The notes under the pieces: generated by a model
Seen by the model: only the letters and a program-made list of their open reading frames with translations
Told to the model about the DNA's origin: nothing
Database searches by the model: none
Made by a program: the position numbers and the translations under genes
DNA from: Spirosoma aureum
GTDB lineage: Bacteria; Bacteroidota; Bacteroidia; Cytophagales; Spirosomataceae
Reading direction: 5' to 3'
NCBI RefSeq assembly: GCF_011604685.1
Contig: NZ_CP050063.1
Span: forward strand, 7,977,001-8,041,000
Length of the DNA: 64,000 bases
Shown here: positions 8,131-17,854 of the stretch, piece after piece
Numbering within the stretch: the stretch's first letter is position 1
Layout: each line of letters opens with the position of its first letter

Positions 8131-10119
8131 CTAAGCGTCTTCTTCCAGTCGCCAAACCCGGCATCCGCCCTCCTCAAAAACTAGCTCCATCGAAGCCGCT
8201 TCCTCCAGTTCTGGTATCGTTTCGGGCAAACTGCCGGTCATGCTGGCAGCAAAAATATAGCCAGTCGGGCCTGTGTGTGTCCAGGCAATGTAGTCACGAT
8301 CGGTGTTCTGTGCATCAGGAGCCACCAGCCAGCGGGTTTCCTGACCGGCAATGACTGGCCAGATACGTTCGGCAAACGTCCGGATACGCAGAATACTCTT
8401 GAATTGCTCTACGTTCTGGCCCCATTCATACGGACCGTGGGTCACCTTATCGGGCTGACGATCATCCTCGATCTGAAAAACGTACAGTTTTGAATATTCT
8501 TCGTTCGTTCCCCGCTCATCATGGAGATTACGCAATTCAAATCCCAGGCCGATATAACTGGGCATATCGGTTAGAAAAAGCGCCGTAAAATAGCGAAACA
8601 GATTTCCGGTCTGGTAGAATTCATCGAAGCGCGGATCATCTTTATCGGCCGAAATAACGGTAAAATTAGGCGCAAACCGGCGCGTCTTCAAGTAGTCGTA
8701 ATAGGCCGAGAACTGGCGATTAAACTCCTCCGAGCCCACAACAAGGGACTGCAAATCACCGAGTGTCGAATCAGCTTCAATAGCCTCCAGATGGTCTAAT
8801 TCATCACCATAACCCATCACATCGGGCGGAGCCAGAAACGTTTCGGCAAAGAACGCGAAATGAGGTGCCCCATTCCCCCGGACATAGCGTTTAATAGCCC
8901 GCAAAGGATCATAGTAATGCCCGATCATGTCCGGAACACCCGCTGGCCGCATCTGAACATGCGCCATGTCGCCCCGCATAAAGTCGAAATTATAGGTCTG
9001 CTGACACTCGTGCACTTTCTGGCAGATATAGGCCCAGGCCGGGTAATTCGGTCGGTCGAAGTCAAGCTCCCAGTTCTGGTTGTTATCTTTCGACTCATAG
9101 AAACGATACCGGGCCAATGGACCAAATACACGCGACATCAGTTGCGGTTCGTCGAAGGCATACTGATACCAGGTTTGTCCGTATTCGTCGACGATAAAAT
9201 CTGTTGGATCAATATGAATTCCCCGATACGGTGGGGCCATTGTCATGGGAAGTGTTTCGAGGCCCTGCGCTGTCAGGTGACGAATCAGATTAATTCTTCG
9301 CTGAAGACGCCCGCCATAGTCGTTAAAATGTCCAAACAAAATTCGTGATCGCTGATCGTCGGTCAGAATAGCCAGCTCGGTAGAAAAGAAAACATCTTTG
9401 GCGAAAGTTATAGGCGTTCCATCGGCGGCTCCGACATACTTCAGGTATTGCCAGATCGCTTCTTCTACATATTTATAAACCAGACTGGAATGATCATTAA
9501 TTTTATCGCCGTCGCGCTGAACCCACTCGAACAAGGACGGACAGGCCAGCACCATTTCCGAAAAGCGGTCGGTATGTGGAATGACATCCATCCCAACGGT
9601 GCGCCCCATAGCATGGAGCAGGTTCATAACCACCTTTAGTTGTTTTTCGACCGTATCCAGCGCCGGAACAAAGCGCGCCAGGTCGACATCAAAAAACTCA
9701 GGATTGATTTGCCAGCTTACCATACCATATAAGCTCCCAACCACACCCGGCTCCCAGATCGGTAGCAGGTGAATACTGTCATGACTGGCCGGAAGCGTGA
9801 GAACGTAATTGACAACCTGCCAAAAGGAGCCAATCGTCCGTACGTTGACACCGATCATATTACTACGCTTTATCCATTCGCCATCGGGCCGGCCTTTAAC
9901 AGGGCTGGTAATGGTTTCAACCGGATCTAACGCCCGTCGAAGCGTTTCGTTCCCTAAACGTTTGTGCAGCATTTCCAGCGTCTGATAGACCGAAAATTGC
10001 ATGGCAAATTGCGGCAACAGATTGGCAATAAACGATGAACGCCCAGAGTGATAGGCCTCCGTGTAGATTGGGTGATTCAATTGCCAATCGGCTTTTAGAT
10101 CGTTGGACAAGATAGACAT
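8131..10119 (-). CDS. Divergent alpha-amylase-family (GH13-like) protein
   Basis: A 662-residue protein with the layout of a GH13-type barrel. A segment near residues 170-185 (MGRTVGMDVIPHTDRFS) resembles conserved region I. FDFMRGDMAHVQMR near 380 resembles region II, with the nucleophile aspartate and following histidine. FFAETF near 425 supplies a candidate acid/base glutamate. SADKDDPRFDEFY near 490 may stand in for region IV. No signal peptide is seen, so it is probably cytoplasmic. The substrate cannot be read from sequence. Neighbours give no carbohydrate pathway context. Confidence 0.7.
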   Translation of the reverse strand: MSILSNDLKADWQLNHPIYTEAYHSGRSSFIANLLPQFAMQFSVYQTLEMLHKRLGNETLRRALDPVETITSPVKGRPDGEWIKRSNMIGVNVRTIGSFWQVVNYVLTLPASHDSIHLLPIWEPGVVGSLYGMVSWQINPEFFDVDLARFVPALDTVEKQLKVVMNLLHAMGRTVGMDVIPHTDRFSEMVLACPSLFEWVQRDGDKINDHSSLVYKYVEEAIWQYLKYVGAADGTPITFAKDVFFSTELAILTDDQRSRILFGHFNDYGGRLQRRINLIRHLTAQGLETLPMTMAPPYRGIHIDPTDFIVDEYGQTWYQYAFDEPQLMSRVFGPLARYRFYESKDNNQNWELDFDRPNYPAWAYICQKVHECQQTYNFDFMRGDMAHVQMRPAGVPDMIGHYYDPLRAIKRYVRGNGAPHFAFFAETFLAPPDVMGYGDELDHLEAIEADSTLGDLQSLVVGSEEFNRQFSAYYDYLKTRRFAPNFTVISADKDDPRFDEFYQTGNLFRYFTALFLTDMPSYIGLGFELRNLHDERGTNEEYSKLYVFQIEDDRQPDKVTHGPYEWGQNVEQFKSILRIRTFAERIWPVIAGQETRWLVAPDAQNTDRDYIAWTHTGPTGYIFAASMTGSLPETIPELEEAASMELVFEEGGCRVWRLEEDA

Positions 10120-10239
10120 GGAGCAAATGTAAAACGGTTTTTATAAAACCAAATAGACTTGTTAATTGTCTAATTATTTATCGAGAGCACATCAAACTGG
10201 TGAATAGCCTTCGGGGCTGAATTACTGTCGACAATCGGA

Positions 10240-11379
10240 ATGTTCAAAACAGACGTTGTCATTATTGGTGGCGGGTTGGCTGGCCTGGTCAGCGCCCTGG
10301 AACTGGCCAAAGCGGGCCATACCGTTGTGCTGGTGGAGCGTAAGTCCTATCCGTTTCATAAAGTCTGTGGCGAATATGTATCCAATGAAGTAAAACCCTA
10401 CATCCAGGCTTTAGGCGTTGATTTGGGCATTCTTGGCGCTGCTACCATCAATCATTTTCAGGTATCGGCTCCTTCGGGTCGGTCGTTATATGCGCCCCTG
10501 GATCTGGGCGGATTTGGCATCAGTCGTTATACGCTTGACCATGAGTTGTACCAGTTAGGCAAAGCCGCCGGTGTTGAGTTCCTGCTCAATCAAGAGGTCG
10601 ACAACGTACTATTCAATGACAACCTGTTTACGATTTCGGTAAGCGACCGACTCTCCGGATCCAGCCAGACCCTGACCAGTCGATTAGTAATTGGCGCCTT
10701 TGGAAAACGATCCAAACTCGACAAAACCCTCGATCGGTCTTTCATGCGGCAATCCAGCCGGTCTCCTTATATCGGAGTCAAGTACCACATCAAATGTGAT
10801 TTCCCGACGGATCTGATAGCGCTGCATAATTTCACGGATGGCTACTGCGGTATGTCGGCTATCGAAGACGGAAAATATTGTCTCTGCTATCTGACAACCC
10901 GCTCTAATTTGCGTTTATCTGGTAATATTCCCGATATGGAGCGCGCTATTTTATACAAAAACCCGCATTTGAAGACTGTCTTTGAAACTGCCGATTTTTT
11001 GTATGATAAACCCGAAGTGATCAATGAAATTTCATTTACATCGAAGCAGTCTGTCGAAAATCATATGCTTATGGTGGGCGATTCGGCCGGTCTGATCACA
11101 CCTCTGTGCGGCAATGGTATGGCCATGGCTATTCATGGGGCAAAGCTGGCCAGCGATCTCTCGACTGCTTTTTTGAGCGGTCAGCTAAACCGCTCCGATC
11201 TGGAACAACGCTACCAGCACGATTGGTCGAAATTGTTTGCTCAGCGCCTTTGGGTTGGGCGTACCGTACAACAATTCTTTGGTAATGACTGGTTAACGGA
11301 ACTAGCCGTGCGAACGCTGGGTGCATTCAAACCGGCGCTTCGCGGTATTATGCGTCAGACCCACGGAGCCATGATTTGA
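10240..11379 (+). CDS. FAD-dependent oxidoreductase, geranylgeranyl reductase-like
   Basis: A 379-residue flavoprotein. The dinucleotide-binding motif [20 protein letters not shown] begins at residue 8, followed by VVLVERKSYPFHKVCGEYVS, which is typical of the geranylgeranyl-reductase/halogenase branch. The second FAD motif LMVGDSAGLITPLCGNGMAMA lies near residue 280. Likely substrates are polyprenyl or polyketide-type lipids, but no partner synthase is adjacent. It stands alone on the plus strand, ending at a strong hairpin shared with the convergent kinase gene. Confidence 0.82.
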   Translation: MFKTDVVIIGGGLAGLVSALELAKAGHTVVLVERKSYPFHKVCGEYVSNEVKPYIQALGVDLGILGAATINHFQVSAPSGRSLYAPLDLGGFGISRYTLDHELYQLGKAAGVEFLLNQEVDNVLFNDNLFTISVSDRLSGSSQTLTSRLVIGAFGKRSKLDKTLDRSFMRQSSRSPYIGVKYHIKCDFPTDLIALHNFTDGYCGMSAIEDGKYCLCYLTTRSNLRLSGNIPDMERAILYKNPHLKTVFETADFLYDKPEVINEISFTSKQSVENHMLMVGDSAGLITPLCGNGMAMAIHGAKLASDLSTAFLSGQLNRSDLEQRYQHDWSKLFAQRLWVGRTVQQFFGNDWLTELAVRTLGAFKPALRGIMRQTHGAMI

Positions 11380-11385
11380 GAAAAT

Positions 11386-11422
11386 CGTTCTCAGTAGGCA
11401 GTGGGATTGCCTACTGAGAACG
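11386..11422. terminator. Bidirectional hairpin between convergent genes
   Basis: A perfect 15-bp inverted repeat (CGTTCTCAGTAGGCA at 11386-11400 and its complement at 11408-11422) with a 7-nt loop. It sits between the oxidoreductase stop and the kinase stop, so it probably terminates both transcripts. The core CAGTAGGCAGT recurs in the hairpins at 459-475 and 49914-49964. Confidence 0.7.
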
Positions 11423-11432
11423 GAGAACCTGC

Positions 11433-12713
11433 TTACTCACTTTTAAATCGCCTGGGAAAACGAACCCGAACCAGGGTGCCTTTGTCAGAACTGGTTTCGA
11501 TATCAAGATTAGCCTCCAGCAACTCACACAGGCGTTTCACAATATGCAATCCCACACCTTCTCCTTTCGATTTGATGGCGTTCGGTTGGCGTGGAGGGCC
11601 TGGCGACTCGCTCACGGGAAGCTCTGGCTTAACCCGACTATCAAACACTGATGCGCTATCCTGAGTAGGCTTCAGCGTACCGACTATCGAACTTAGTGAA
11701 CTATCGGGCAGTCCGGGCCCTGTATCCTGAATGCCAACTGTCCATTGGTGATCATTTTCTTCTACCCAGGAAATAGAGACAACACCCTTTTCGGTGTACA
11801 TGAGCGCATTTAATAACAGATTTTGAACAATGCGTCGAACCTTACCCGGATCGCTTTTTACCACAAGCTGTTCCGGGCCATCGGCCAGCAGTGGTAAACC
11901 CTGCTGAATGGCCAAAGGCTGAGCACCCTGCACTAATTCGTGCAACAGAGCTGCTACATCGAACTCACTGATTTCCGGGGTCTCCTGCCCTGCTTCTAAT
12001 CGAGCCAGACTCATCAGGCTTTGCAGCATGGTTTCCAGATTGGTCAGGTTTCGGTTGAGCATCGCCATCAACTGGTTACGCTCTTCGGGACTTTGATTAT
12101 CCAGATCGAGCATAAAGACAGCACCTTGCGCAATGCCTACGCTACTGCGAAGATCATGGCTGGATGTTCGTAAGAGGTCCGATCGCTGACGAGCGAGTTC
12201 ATTCAGTTGATTAAGAGCTCCCTGGAGTGCATCGGCGCGGCTAGCTGCAGCCGTTCTTTCCAGATCATCGTAGCGGGCAGCACTTCCTTCGAGCGTCTCT
12301 TCATTGATACCGATAATTTCACCATATGCCCGCGTAAGCACGTTTACATTCGTGGCCGGATAAAGTTCAGCATACGTTTTTAGTTCATCCGAAACAATCC
12401 GAAACAGATGTCCGATTTCTTTCAGTAATTCCCGTAACGTGTATCCTTTATGCCAGCGATGTAACCCATGCTCGTTAGCGACTTGCATAGGGTCCAGTTC
12501 TGCCGGTTGTCCAACCAGTCGCTGTCCCAGGATATTAAGCATGGTCGGCACCATATCATTAAACTCTTCGCGGGAGAGTCCAGACGTAGCCAGTATGGTT
12601 GTATCCTGTTCGCAGCGGGTTCGCCATCCGTTGAGTATTGCCTCACGCCGGGCAAATAAGTAGGTAGCTAAGTCTGGTTGCAACGAAGCCGCTGATAAAG
12701 GCTCATTTGTCAT
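11433..12713 (-). CDS. Sensor histidine kinase with RsbRD-like N-terminal domain
   Basis: A cytoplasmic kinase of about 426 residues from the ATG at 12713. A start at 12758 is possible but adds a poor leader. The helical N-terminus (about 1-150) resembles the RsbRD/globin-like sensor helices. The phosphoacceptor region reads SSHDLRSSVG. The ATPase domain shows NLLLNALMYTEKG (N box), QDTGPGLP (G1) and GEGVGLHIVKRL (G2). No membrane segment is visible. It is divergently transcribed from the response regulator at 13057, a likely partner by position. Confidence 0.88.
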   Translation of the reverse strand: MTNEPLSAASLQPDLATYLFARREAILNGWRTRCEQDTTILATSGLSREEFNDMVPTMLNILGQRLVGQPAELDPMQVANEHGLHRWHKGYTLRELLKEIGHLFRIVSDELKTYAELYPATNVNVLTRAYGEIIGINEETLEGSAARYDDLERTAAASRADALQGALNQLNELARQRSDLLRTSSHDLRSSVGIAQGAVFMLDLDNQSPEERNQLMAMLNRNLTNLETMLQSLMSLARLEAGQETPEISEFDVAALLHELVQGAQPLAIQQGLPLLADGPEQLVVKSDPGKVRRIVQNLLLNALMYTEKGVVSISWVEENDHQWTVGIQDTGPGLPDSSLSSIVGTLKPTQDSASVFDSRVKPELPVSESPGPPRQPNAIKSKGEGVGLHIVKRLCELLEANLDIETSSDKGTLVRVRFPRRFKSE

Positions 12714-13056
12714 AGCATTAGCAAATTTTAGTATAAGTTGAATAGTGGTTTTTATCAATTCTATTAACTGTAATAGCGTAATTGAGTTTTATAGTTATGT
12801 TGGTGAAGTCGTTTTTGTGTTGCCATAGTTATTCGAAAGGCGTTCCACGATTCTTATATTGCTTCACCAGCACACGGCTCTAAGCGAAAATCCTGGCTGG
12901 CGTAGCCAACTCTATTTCTCAGGTAAAGCTGTGACGCATTCAGCCACCCGTAACCAGTCGCTCTGGTAGCCGTCAGCGAACGCAATTGCTATTTTTTCTT
13001 GATTCTACCCCTTATATTGCCATACTAATCTTAAATTATCCTTCTCAACGCAACAA
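12714..13056. other. Divergent intergenic region, kinase/response regulator
   Basis: About 340 bases separate the kinase and response regulator starts. It must hold both promoters, but I see no convincing -33/-7 pair of the Bacteroidota type. The only structure is a weak short hairpin near 12895-12907. No small gene is apparent. Confidence 0.5.
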
Positions 13057-13542
13057 ATGAGCCTGAATCGTCACAATTTGTCAGTAAGCAGCCAGAATTT
13101 TAAGCACGCCAGTCTGCTGGTTGTAGAAGACAATGACGACCATTGGCATTTGATACAGCTGGCAATGAGCCGGTCATTGGCAGAGGTTAAAGCAATTCGG
13201 GCAGCCAACGCCGATGAAGCGATAGCCTACCTGAATAATTGCTTTTTAAATGGCTATGATTTACCAAAACTGATCCTGCTTGATTTATATCTGCCCGATC
13301 GTGAAGCAGGCTGGGGTTTATTGAAACAGCTTAAGCACAGTTCATCGGCCTTTAAACAATTACCCATTGTCATTTTAAGCTACTCCAATAACCGGGAAGA
13401 CATTTCCGAATCCTATTTCTACGGTAGTACATCCTACATTACCAAGCCTAGTGATATAGGCGAATGGCAATCCTATATTGAAACTCTCCGTATTTATTGG
13501 TGGGAAACCGTTACGCTGCCGAACGATCGCATCATCATGTAA
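13057..13542 (+). CDS. Single-domain response regulator (Rcp1-like)
   Basis: A 161-residue stand-alone receiver domain. The acidic pocket is VVEDNDD, the phosphoacceptor is Asp76 in LILLDLYLPD, the Thr/Ser switch is in VILSYS, and the conserved lysine is in YITKPSD. There is no output domain, so it would signal by protein contact, as Rcp1 or CheY types do. The divergent kinase gene upstream is the natural candidate partner. Confidence 0.88.
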   Translation: MSLNRHNLSVSSQNFKHASLLVVEDNDDHWHLIQLAMSRSLAEVKAIRAANADEAIAYLNNCFLNGYDLPKLILLDLYLPDREAGWGLLKQLKHSSSAFKQLPIVILSYSNNREDISESYFYGSTSYITKPSDIGEWQSYIETLRIYWWETVTLPNDRIIM

Positions 13543-13564
13543 GCACCCATACTGACCCCTGCTG

Positions 13565-13579
13565 CGAATCTGAGATTCG
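13565..13579. terminator. Small hairpin between convergent regulator genes
   Basis: CGAATCT and AGATTCG flank a single base between the response regulator and LytTR gene ends. It is short and has no clear T tract, so it is a weak terminator candidate. Confidence 0.3.
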
Positions 13580-13593
13580 TTAGTATTTACCAG

Positions 13594-14439
13594 TCACTTA
13601 CTGCTCATTACTTTATCAACGGGTAACGCAGCAAAGGTTAGCCAGTACCGGCAAATACGCTCAGTAGCTTCAGCAAAAGCAACATAATTGGTCTCACAGA
13701 CAACCGAATTGGCTCCGGCAGCGTAACAGACTTCAACGTCATTGCCCGACTGCTCCCGCAGAAACACAACGGTAGGAATGTGCCGGAAGCGGTTATCCGT
13801 CTTAATAAATTCAAGCGTATTCAATAAGGCCCAGCCAACCGTCCGAACTTCCAGAAATACCAGAGCAGGTAAGCGCTCGGGTACAGTCTGGGGCAATTGC
13901 CCAATTAGCGAAGTACTGGATTCGAAAAACTGAATGGCATAATGGGGGCACTTTTCGTTGATAATTTCTGCCAGCAACTGGCGTTTTCGCTCATCCTGCA
14001 TAAACGCATACACGAATCGCTCAGGCAACTCAATGCCCTGTTTTGCTCGCCCAAACCGACTCTTATCGTTCTTTTCAACGGGTTCATCCCCTAAGGCTTC
14101 CGTTAAATCCGTTTCATCGTGAGTCGTATTGGAAGCGTGCAGATCATTGGCTACCTCCAGCCATCGACGTCGACTAATCGGCAATAGAGTCCCCCCCAGC
14201 ATGGTTATAGATCCCGGCGCTTTCGCACGCAGGGGTGGGGTGATATCTTGTATATAAGCTGGATTTATCAGCGCCGTCTTATGAATTCTGATGCATGACG
14301 GCAATAACTTTTCAAAGTAAGTTAATGATTTCGACACCAACAGCCGAGGTCTGTCCTTGAAGTAGACCCACGTGTAATTACTAGCGCCTGTCAGATGAGT
14401 AATTACTGCCAAATTGCTCACTATCTCCTTCTGCTTCAT
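13594..14439 (-). CDS. LytTR DNA-binding protein with degenerate C-terminal receiver
   Basis: A 281-residue protein. The LytTR DNA-binding domain is at the N-terminus (about 10-95), with TGASNYTWVYF, KSLTYFEKLLP, IRIHKTALINPAYI and LPISRRRW. The C-terminal 150 residues look like a receiver fold, but the phosphoacceptor position reads LVFLEVRT, with glutamate replacing aspartate, and no acidic pair is evident. This is the reverse of the usual receiver-LytTR order. A pseudo-receiver that is constitutively active or ligand-driven is plausible. It is divergent from the RND pump gene and may regulate it (inference). Confidence 0.8.
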   Translation of the reverse strand: MKQKEIVSNLAVITHLTGASNYTWVYFKDRPRLLVSKSLTYFEKLLPSCIRIHKTALINPAYIQDITPPLRAKAPGSITMLGGTLLPISRRRWLEVANDLHASNTTHDETDLTEALGDEPVEKNDKSRFGRAKQGIELPERFVYAFMQDERKRQLLAEIINEKCPHYAIQFFESSTSLIGQLPQTVPERLPALVFLEVRTVGWALLNTLEFIKTDNRFRHIPTVVFLREQSGNDVEVCYAAGANSVVCETNYVAFAEATERICRYWLTFAALPVDKVMSSK

Positions 14440-14657
14440 ACTATACTAAAGCAGTGTTTGTATTTTTTTGTTTATCAGGAACGGAGACTTCGGGCTAAAC
14501 CATCCTCAGCGTACGCATTCAAAAGCACACTTCTGATCGGCCTCATTAGGACTTTTTCTGGAAATTATCAATTTAACACTCTTTTAACCGCGCCTTAAGA
14601 CCAATTTAAGTTGTTGACGGCACCTTTGCGCAGGGTCATTTAGTCCACCGCCAATTC

Positions 14658-17600
14658 ATGAATAAATTCATCAAAGGCATTCTGTCGTTCTCACTGAAGA
14701 ACAAATTTTTCATATTTTTCCTGACGGCGCTGGCCGTTGTTGCAGGGATTATTAGCTACCAGAATACGCCCATCGAAGCCTTTCCGGATGTAACAAATAC
14801 TCAGATTACGCTCATCACACAGTGGCCTGGCCGCTCGGCTGAAGAGATTGAGAAATTCGTTACGATCCCCATCGAAATTGGGTTGAACTCCGTTCAGAAA
14901 CGTACAGACATCCGATCGACATCGCTTTTCGGCCTGTCGGTCGTTAAGGTACTTTTTGAAGATGGCGTCGATGACGCATTTGCCCGCCAGCAGGTGAATA
15001 ACCTACTTAACGGCGTCGAACTTCCGGAAGGAATCAAACCCGACGTTCAGCCACCCTACGGCCCAACCGGCGAGATTTTCCGGTATACGTTGCAGTCACC
15101 TACACGCACGGCCCGCGAACTGAAAACCTTGCAGGACTGGGTCATTGAACGGCAGTTGAAGAGCGTACCGGGCGTAGCCGATGTGGTCAGTTTTGGGGGC
15201 GAGGTAAAAACGTACGAGATCTCGGTCGATCCGCGCCGGTTAAGCGACTACAACATTACACCCCTTCAATTATACCAGGCCGTAGCCAATTCCAACGTCA
15301 ATGTTGGCGGTGATGTGATCGAAAAAAATTCGGAGGCTTATGTCGTTCGGGGAATTGGACTGTTAAAAAACCAGCAGGATATCCAGAACGTCATTATTAA
15401 AAATGCGAACGGAACACCGATCATGGTTCGCAACGTGGCCCAGGTTTCTGAAGCGGCTTTACCGCGACTTGGTCAGGCAGGGCGCGATAAACAGGACGAT
15501 GTAGTTGAGTGTATTGTGGTAATGCGCAAGGGCGAAAACCCCAGCGAGGTCATTGAGCGGGTAAAAGATAAAATCAATGAACTCAATACCAGCATTTTGC
15601 CGTCCGATGTGCAGATCAACACATTTTATAACCGCGAAACGCTGATTCACTTTGCGACCCATACCGTAACGCATAATCTCATCGAAGGCATCGTGTTCGT
15701 AACGGTTATCGTGTTTCTGTTCATGGCCGACTGGCGAACTACGGTTACAGTGTCGATCATCATTCCTCTGGCGTTGCTGTTTGCCTTTATTTGTCTGCGT
15801 CTGAAGGGAATGTCTGCCAATCTGCTCTCCATGGGTGCTATCGATTTTGGTATTATTGTCGATGGTGCCGTAGTGATGGTAGAAGGTATTTTTGTGACAC
15901 TCGATGAACTGGCTCACGAACGGGGCATGGCCAGGTTCAATAAACTGGCCAAACTGGGTGTTATTCGCAAGACAGGAACTGAAATGGGAAAAGCGATTTT
16001 CTTCTCCAAACTGATTATCATTACCTGCCTTGTCCCGATTTTTTCCTTCCAGAAAGTTGAAGGTAAAATGTTCTCGCCACTCGCCTGGACACTAGGTTTC
16101 GCGCTGCTTGGGGCGCTCATTTTCACACTGACACTGGTGCCGGTACTGGCGAGTATATTGCTCCGCAAAAACGTTCGCGAAAAACACAATCCATTCGTGA
16201 ACCTCGTGACCAAATACTCGACAAAAGCATTTGGATTCACCTTCGCCCACAAGAAAATGAGCCTGCTTGTCACGGCCATTATCGTTGCCATCGGCTTATC
16301 TGGTTTTACGCTGCTTGGCACGGAGTTTCTGCCCGAACTCAACGAGGGCTCTATTTACGTCCGGGCTACGATGCCCATGAGCATCTCGCTGCCCGAATCA
16401 GTGAAACAAACGGTTCAGATGCGCCATATTTTTGAAGACTTTCCTGAAGTAAAAGGCGTCATTTCACAAACGGGCCGTCCCAACGATGGTACAGATCCGA
16501 CAGGTTTCTACAACATTGAATTTCTGGTGGATATCTATCCACAGGATGACTGGAAAAGCGGTCTGACGAAAGAACAGCTCATCGACAAAATGCAGGAACG
16601 ACTGAGTGTCTTTCCTGGTGTGAACTTCAATTTCTCGCAGCCCATCATGGATAACGTTGAAGAAGCGGTATCGGGGGTAAAAGGGTCGATTGCCGTTAAA
16701 ATTTACGGGCCCGACCAGAGCATTCTGGAAGAGAAAGGGGGCCAAATTGAAAAGCAACTGGCCACCGTGCATGGTATTGAAGACCTTGGCTTGATCCGTA
16801 CGACGGGTCAGCCTGAGATGCGGATCGAACTCGACGAGCAGAAGCTGGCTGTTTATGGCGTTAACAAAGCGGATGCTGAAGCCGTAATCGAAATGGCCAT
16901 TGGTGGGAAAGCTGCCACCGAGATATACGAAGGGGAACGGAAATTTGACCTTCGTATCCGATACGACCGCCCGTTCCGGTCAAACGAGCAGCAGATCAGT
17001 CAGCTTATGGTGCCAACAGAGAGTGGCTCGATGATCCCGATTAAAGAAATTGCCCATGTATATACCCAAACCGGGCCAGTCCTGATCTTCCGTGAAGCCA
17101 GTCAACGATACGGTGCCGTGAAGTTTTCGGTTCGGGGTCGCGACATGGGCGGTGCCGTTGCCGAAGCCCAGCAAAAAGTTACGGCAAACGTGAAATTGCC
17201 AGCGGGTTACACCATCAAATGGGCGGGCGATTTTGAGAACCAGCAACGGGCAACCCTCCGCCTGGAACAGGTCGTACCGATCAGCCTGCTGGGTATTTTC
17301 TTTATTTTGTTTGTGCTGTTTGGCAACGTGAAAGATGCCGGTCTGGTGCTGTTCAACGTACCCTTCGCGATTATTGGCGGCATTGCAGCTCTACTAATCA
17401 CGCACGTTAACTTCAGCATCTCGGCCGGTATCGGCTTCATTGCACTGTTCGGTATTTGTATTCAGAATGGCGTTATTCTGATATCGGTTTTCAAGAAAAA
17501 CCTGCATAACAAAATGTCGCTCAACGATTCGATTCACCTGGGTGTAGTTTCACGCATTCGCCCGGTGGTCATGACGGCCATGATGGCCGGTATTGGTCTG

Positions 17601-17762
17601 ATTCCGGCGGCTGTTTCGCACGGTATCGGCTCCGAAACGGCCAAACCGCTTGCGATCGTCGTAATCGGCGGTTTGATCACAGCCACACTCCTGACGTTGT
17701 TCGTGTTTCCGTTAATTTTTTATGCCTTCTATCGGAATAAGTTTGCAGCGCTCTCTGAATAA
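14658..17762 (+). CDS. CzcA/CusA-type heavy-metal RND efflux pump
   Basis: A 1034-residue inner-membrane proton antiporter subunit. The N-terminus has the heavy-metal RND pattern: a membrane helix, then TPIEAFPDVTNTQITLITQWPGRSAEEIE. The proton-relay helix is DFGIIVDGAVVMVEG. Two sets of membrane helices (about 10-30 and 340-530, then 860-1030) flank periplasmic pore domains. No membrane-fusion (CzcB) or outer-membrane (CzcC) gene is adjacent, and there is no CzcC fusion at its C-terminus. It must use distant partners. A strong hairpin follows it. Confidence 0.92.
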   Translation: MNKFIKGILSFSLKNKFFIFFLTALAVVAGIISYQNTPIEAFPDVTNTQITLITQWPGRSAEEIEKFVTIPIEIGLNSVQKRTDIRSTSLFGLSVVKVLFEDGVDDAFARQQVNNLLNGVELPEGIKPDVQPPYGPTGEIFRYTLQSPTRTARELKTLQDWVIERQLKSVPGVADVVSFGGEVKTYEISVDPRRLSDYNITPLQLYQAVANSNVNVGGDVIEKNSEAYVVRGIGLLKNQQDIQNVIIKNANGTPIMVRNVAQVSEAALPRLGQAGRDKQDDVVECIVVMRKGENPSEVIERVKDKINELNTSILPSDVQINTFYNRETLIHFATHTVTHNLIEGIVFVTVIVFLFMADWRTTVTVSIIIPLALLFAFICLRLKGMSANLLSMGAIDFGIIVDGAVVMVEGIFVTLDELAHERGMARFNKLAKLGVIRKTGTEMGKAIFFSKLIIITCLVPIFSFQKVEGKMFSPLAWTLGFALLGALIFTLTLVPVLASILLRKNVREKHNPFVNLVTKYSTKAFGFTFAHKKMSLLVTAIIVAIGLSGFTLLGTEFLPELNEGSIYVRATMPMSISLPESVKQTVQMRHIFEDFPEVKGVISQTGRPNDGTDPTGFYNIEFLVDIYPQDDWKSGLTKEQLIDKMQERLSVFPGVNFNFSQPIMDNVEEAVSGVKGSIAVKIYGPDQSILEEKGGQIEKQLATVHGIEDLGLIRTTGQPEMRIELDEQKLAVYGVNKADAEAVIEMAIGGKAATEIYEGERKFDLRIRYDRPFRSNEQQISQLMVPTESGSMIPIKEIAHVYTQTGPVLIFREASQRYGAVKFSVRGRDMGGAVAEAQQKVTANVKLPAGYTIKWAGDFENQQRATLRLEQVVPISLLGIFFILFVLFGNVKDAGLVLFNVPFAIIGGIAALLITHVNFSISAGIGFIALFGICIQNGVILISVFKKNLHNKMSLNDSIHLGVVSRIRPVVMTAMMAGIGLIPAAVSHGIGSETAKPLAIVVIGGLITATLLTLFVFPLIFYAFYRNKFAALSE

Positions 17763-17770
17763 CGAAGCCA

Positions 17771-17825
17771 GTTAAACGAACGAGCGGTATCCATTTCAGA
17801 AACGTATACCGCTCGTTCGTTTAAC
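17771..17825. terminator. Bidirectional terminator, RND pump / XRE gene
   Basis: A perfect 20-bp inverted repeat with arms 17771-17790 and 17806-17825 and a 15-nt loop, between the convergent pump and XRE genes. The arms start GTTAAAC and end with the complementary GTTTAAC. Confidence 0.75.
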
Positions 17826-17854
17826 TAAGTTGTATGGAACAAATTGCAACTAGC

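Noticed and set aside
14600..14657. Promoter of the RND pump with TTG and CACCTTTG
   Set aside because: Spacing between the two candidate elements (7 bases) does not fit the Bacteroidota promoter.
15459..15917. Long minus-strand open frame inside the RND pump gene
   Set aside because: It is antisense to a clear CzcA family gene and its translation has no recognisable pattern. Same judgement for 16464-16772 and 16980-17246.
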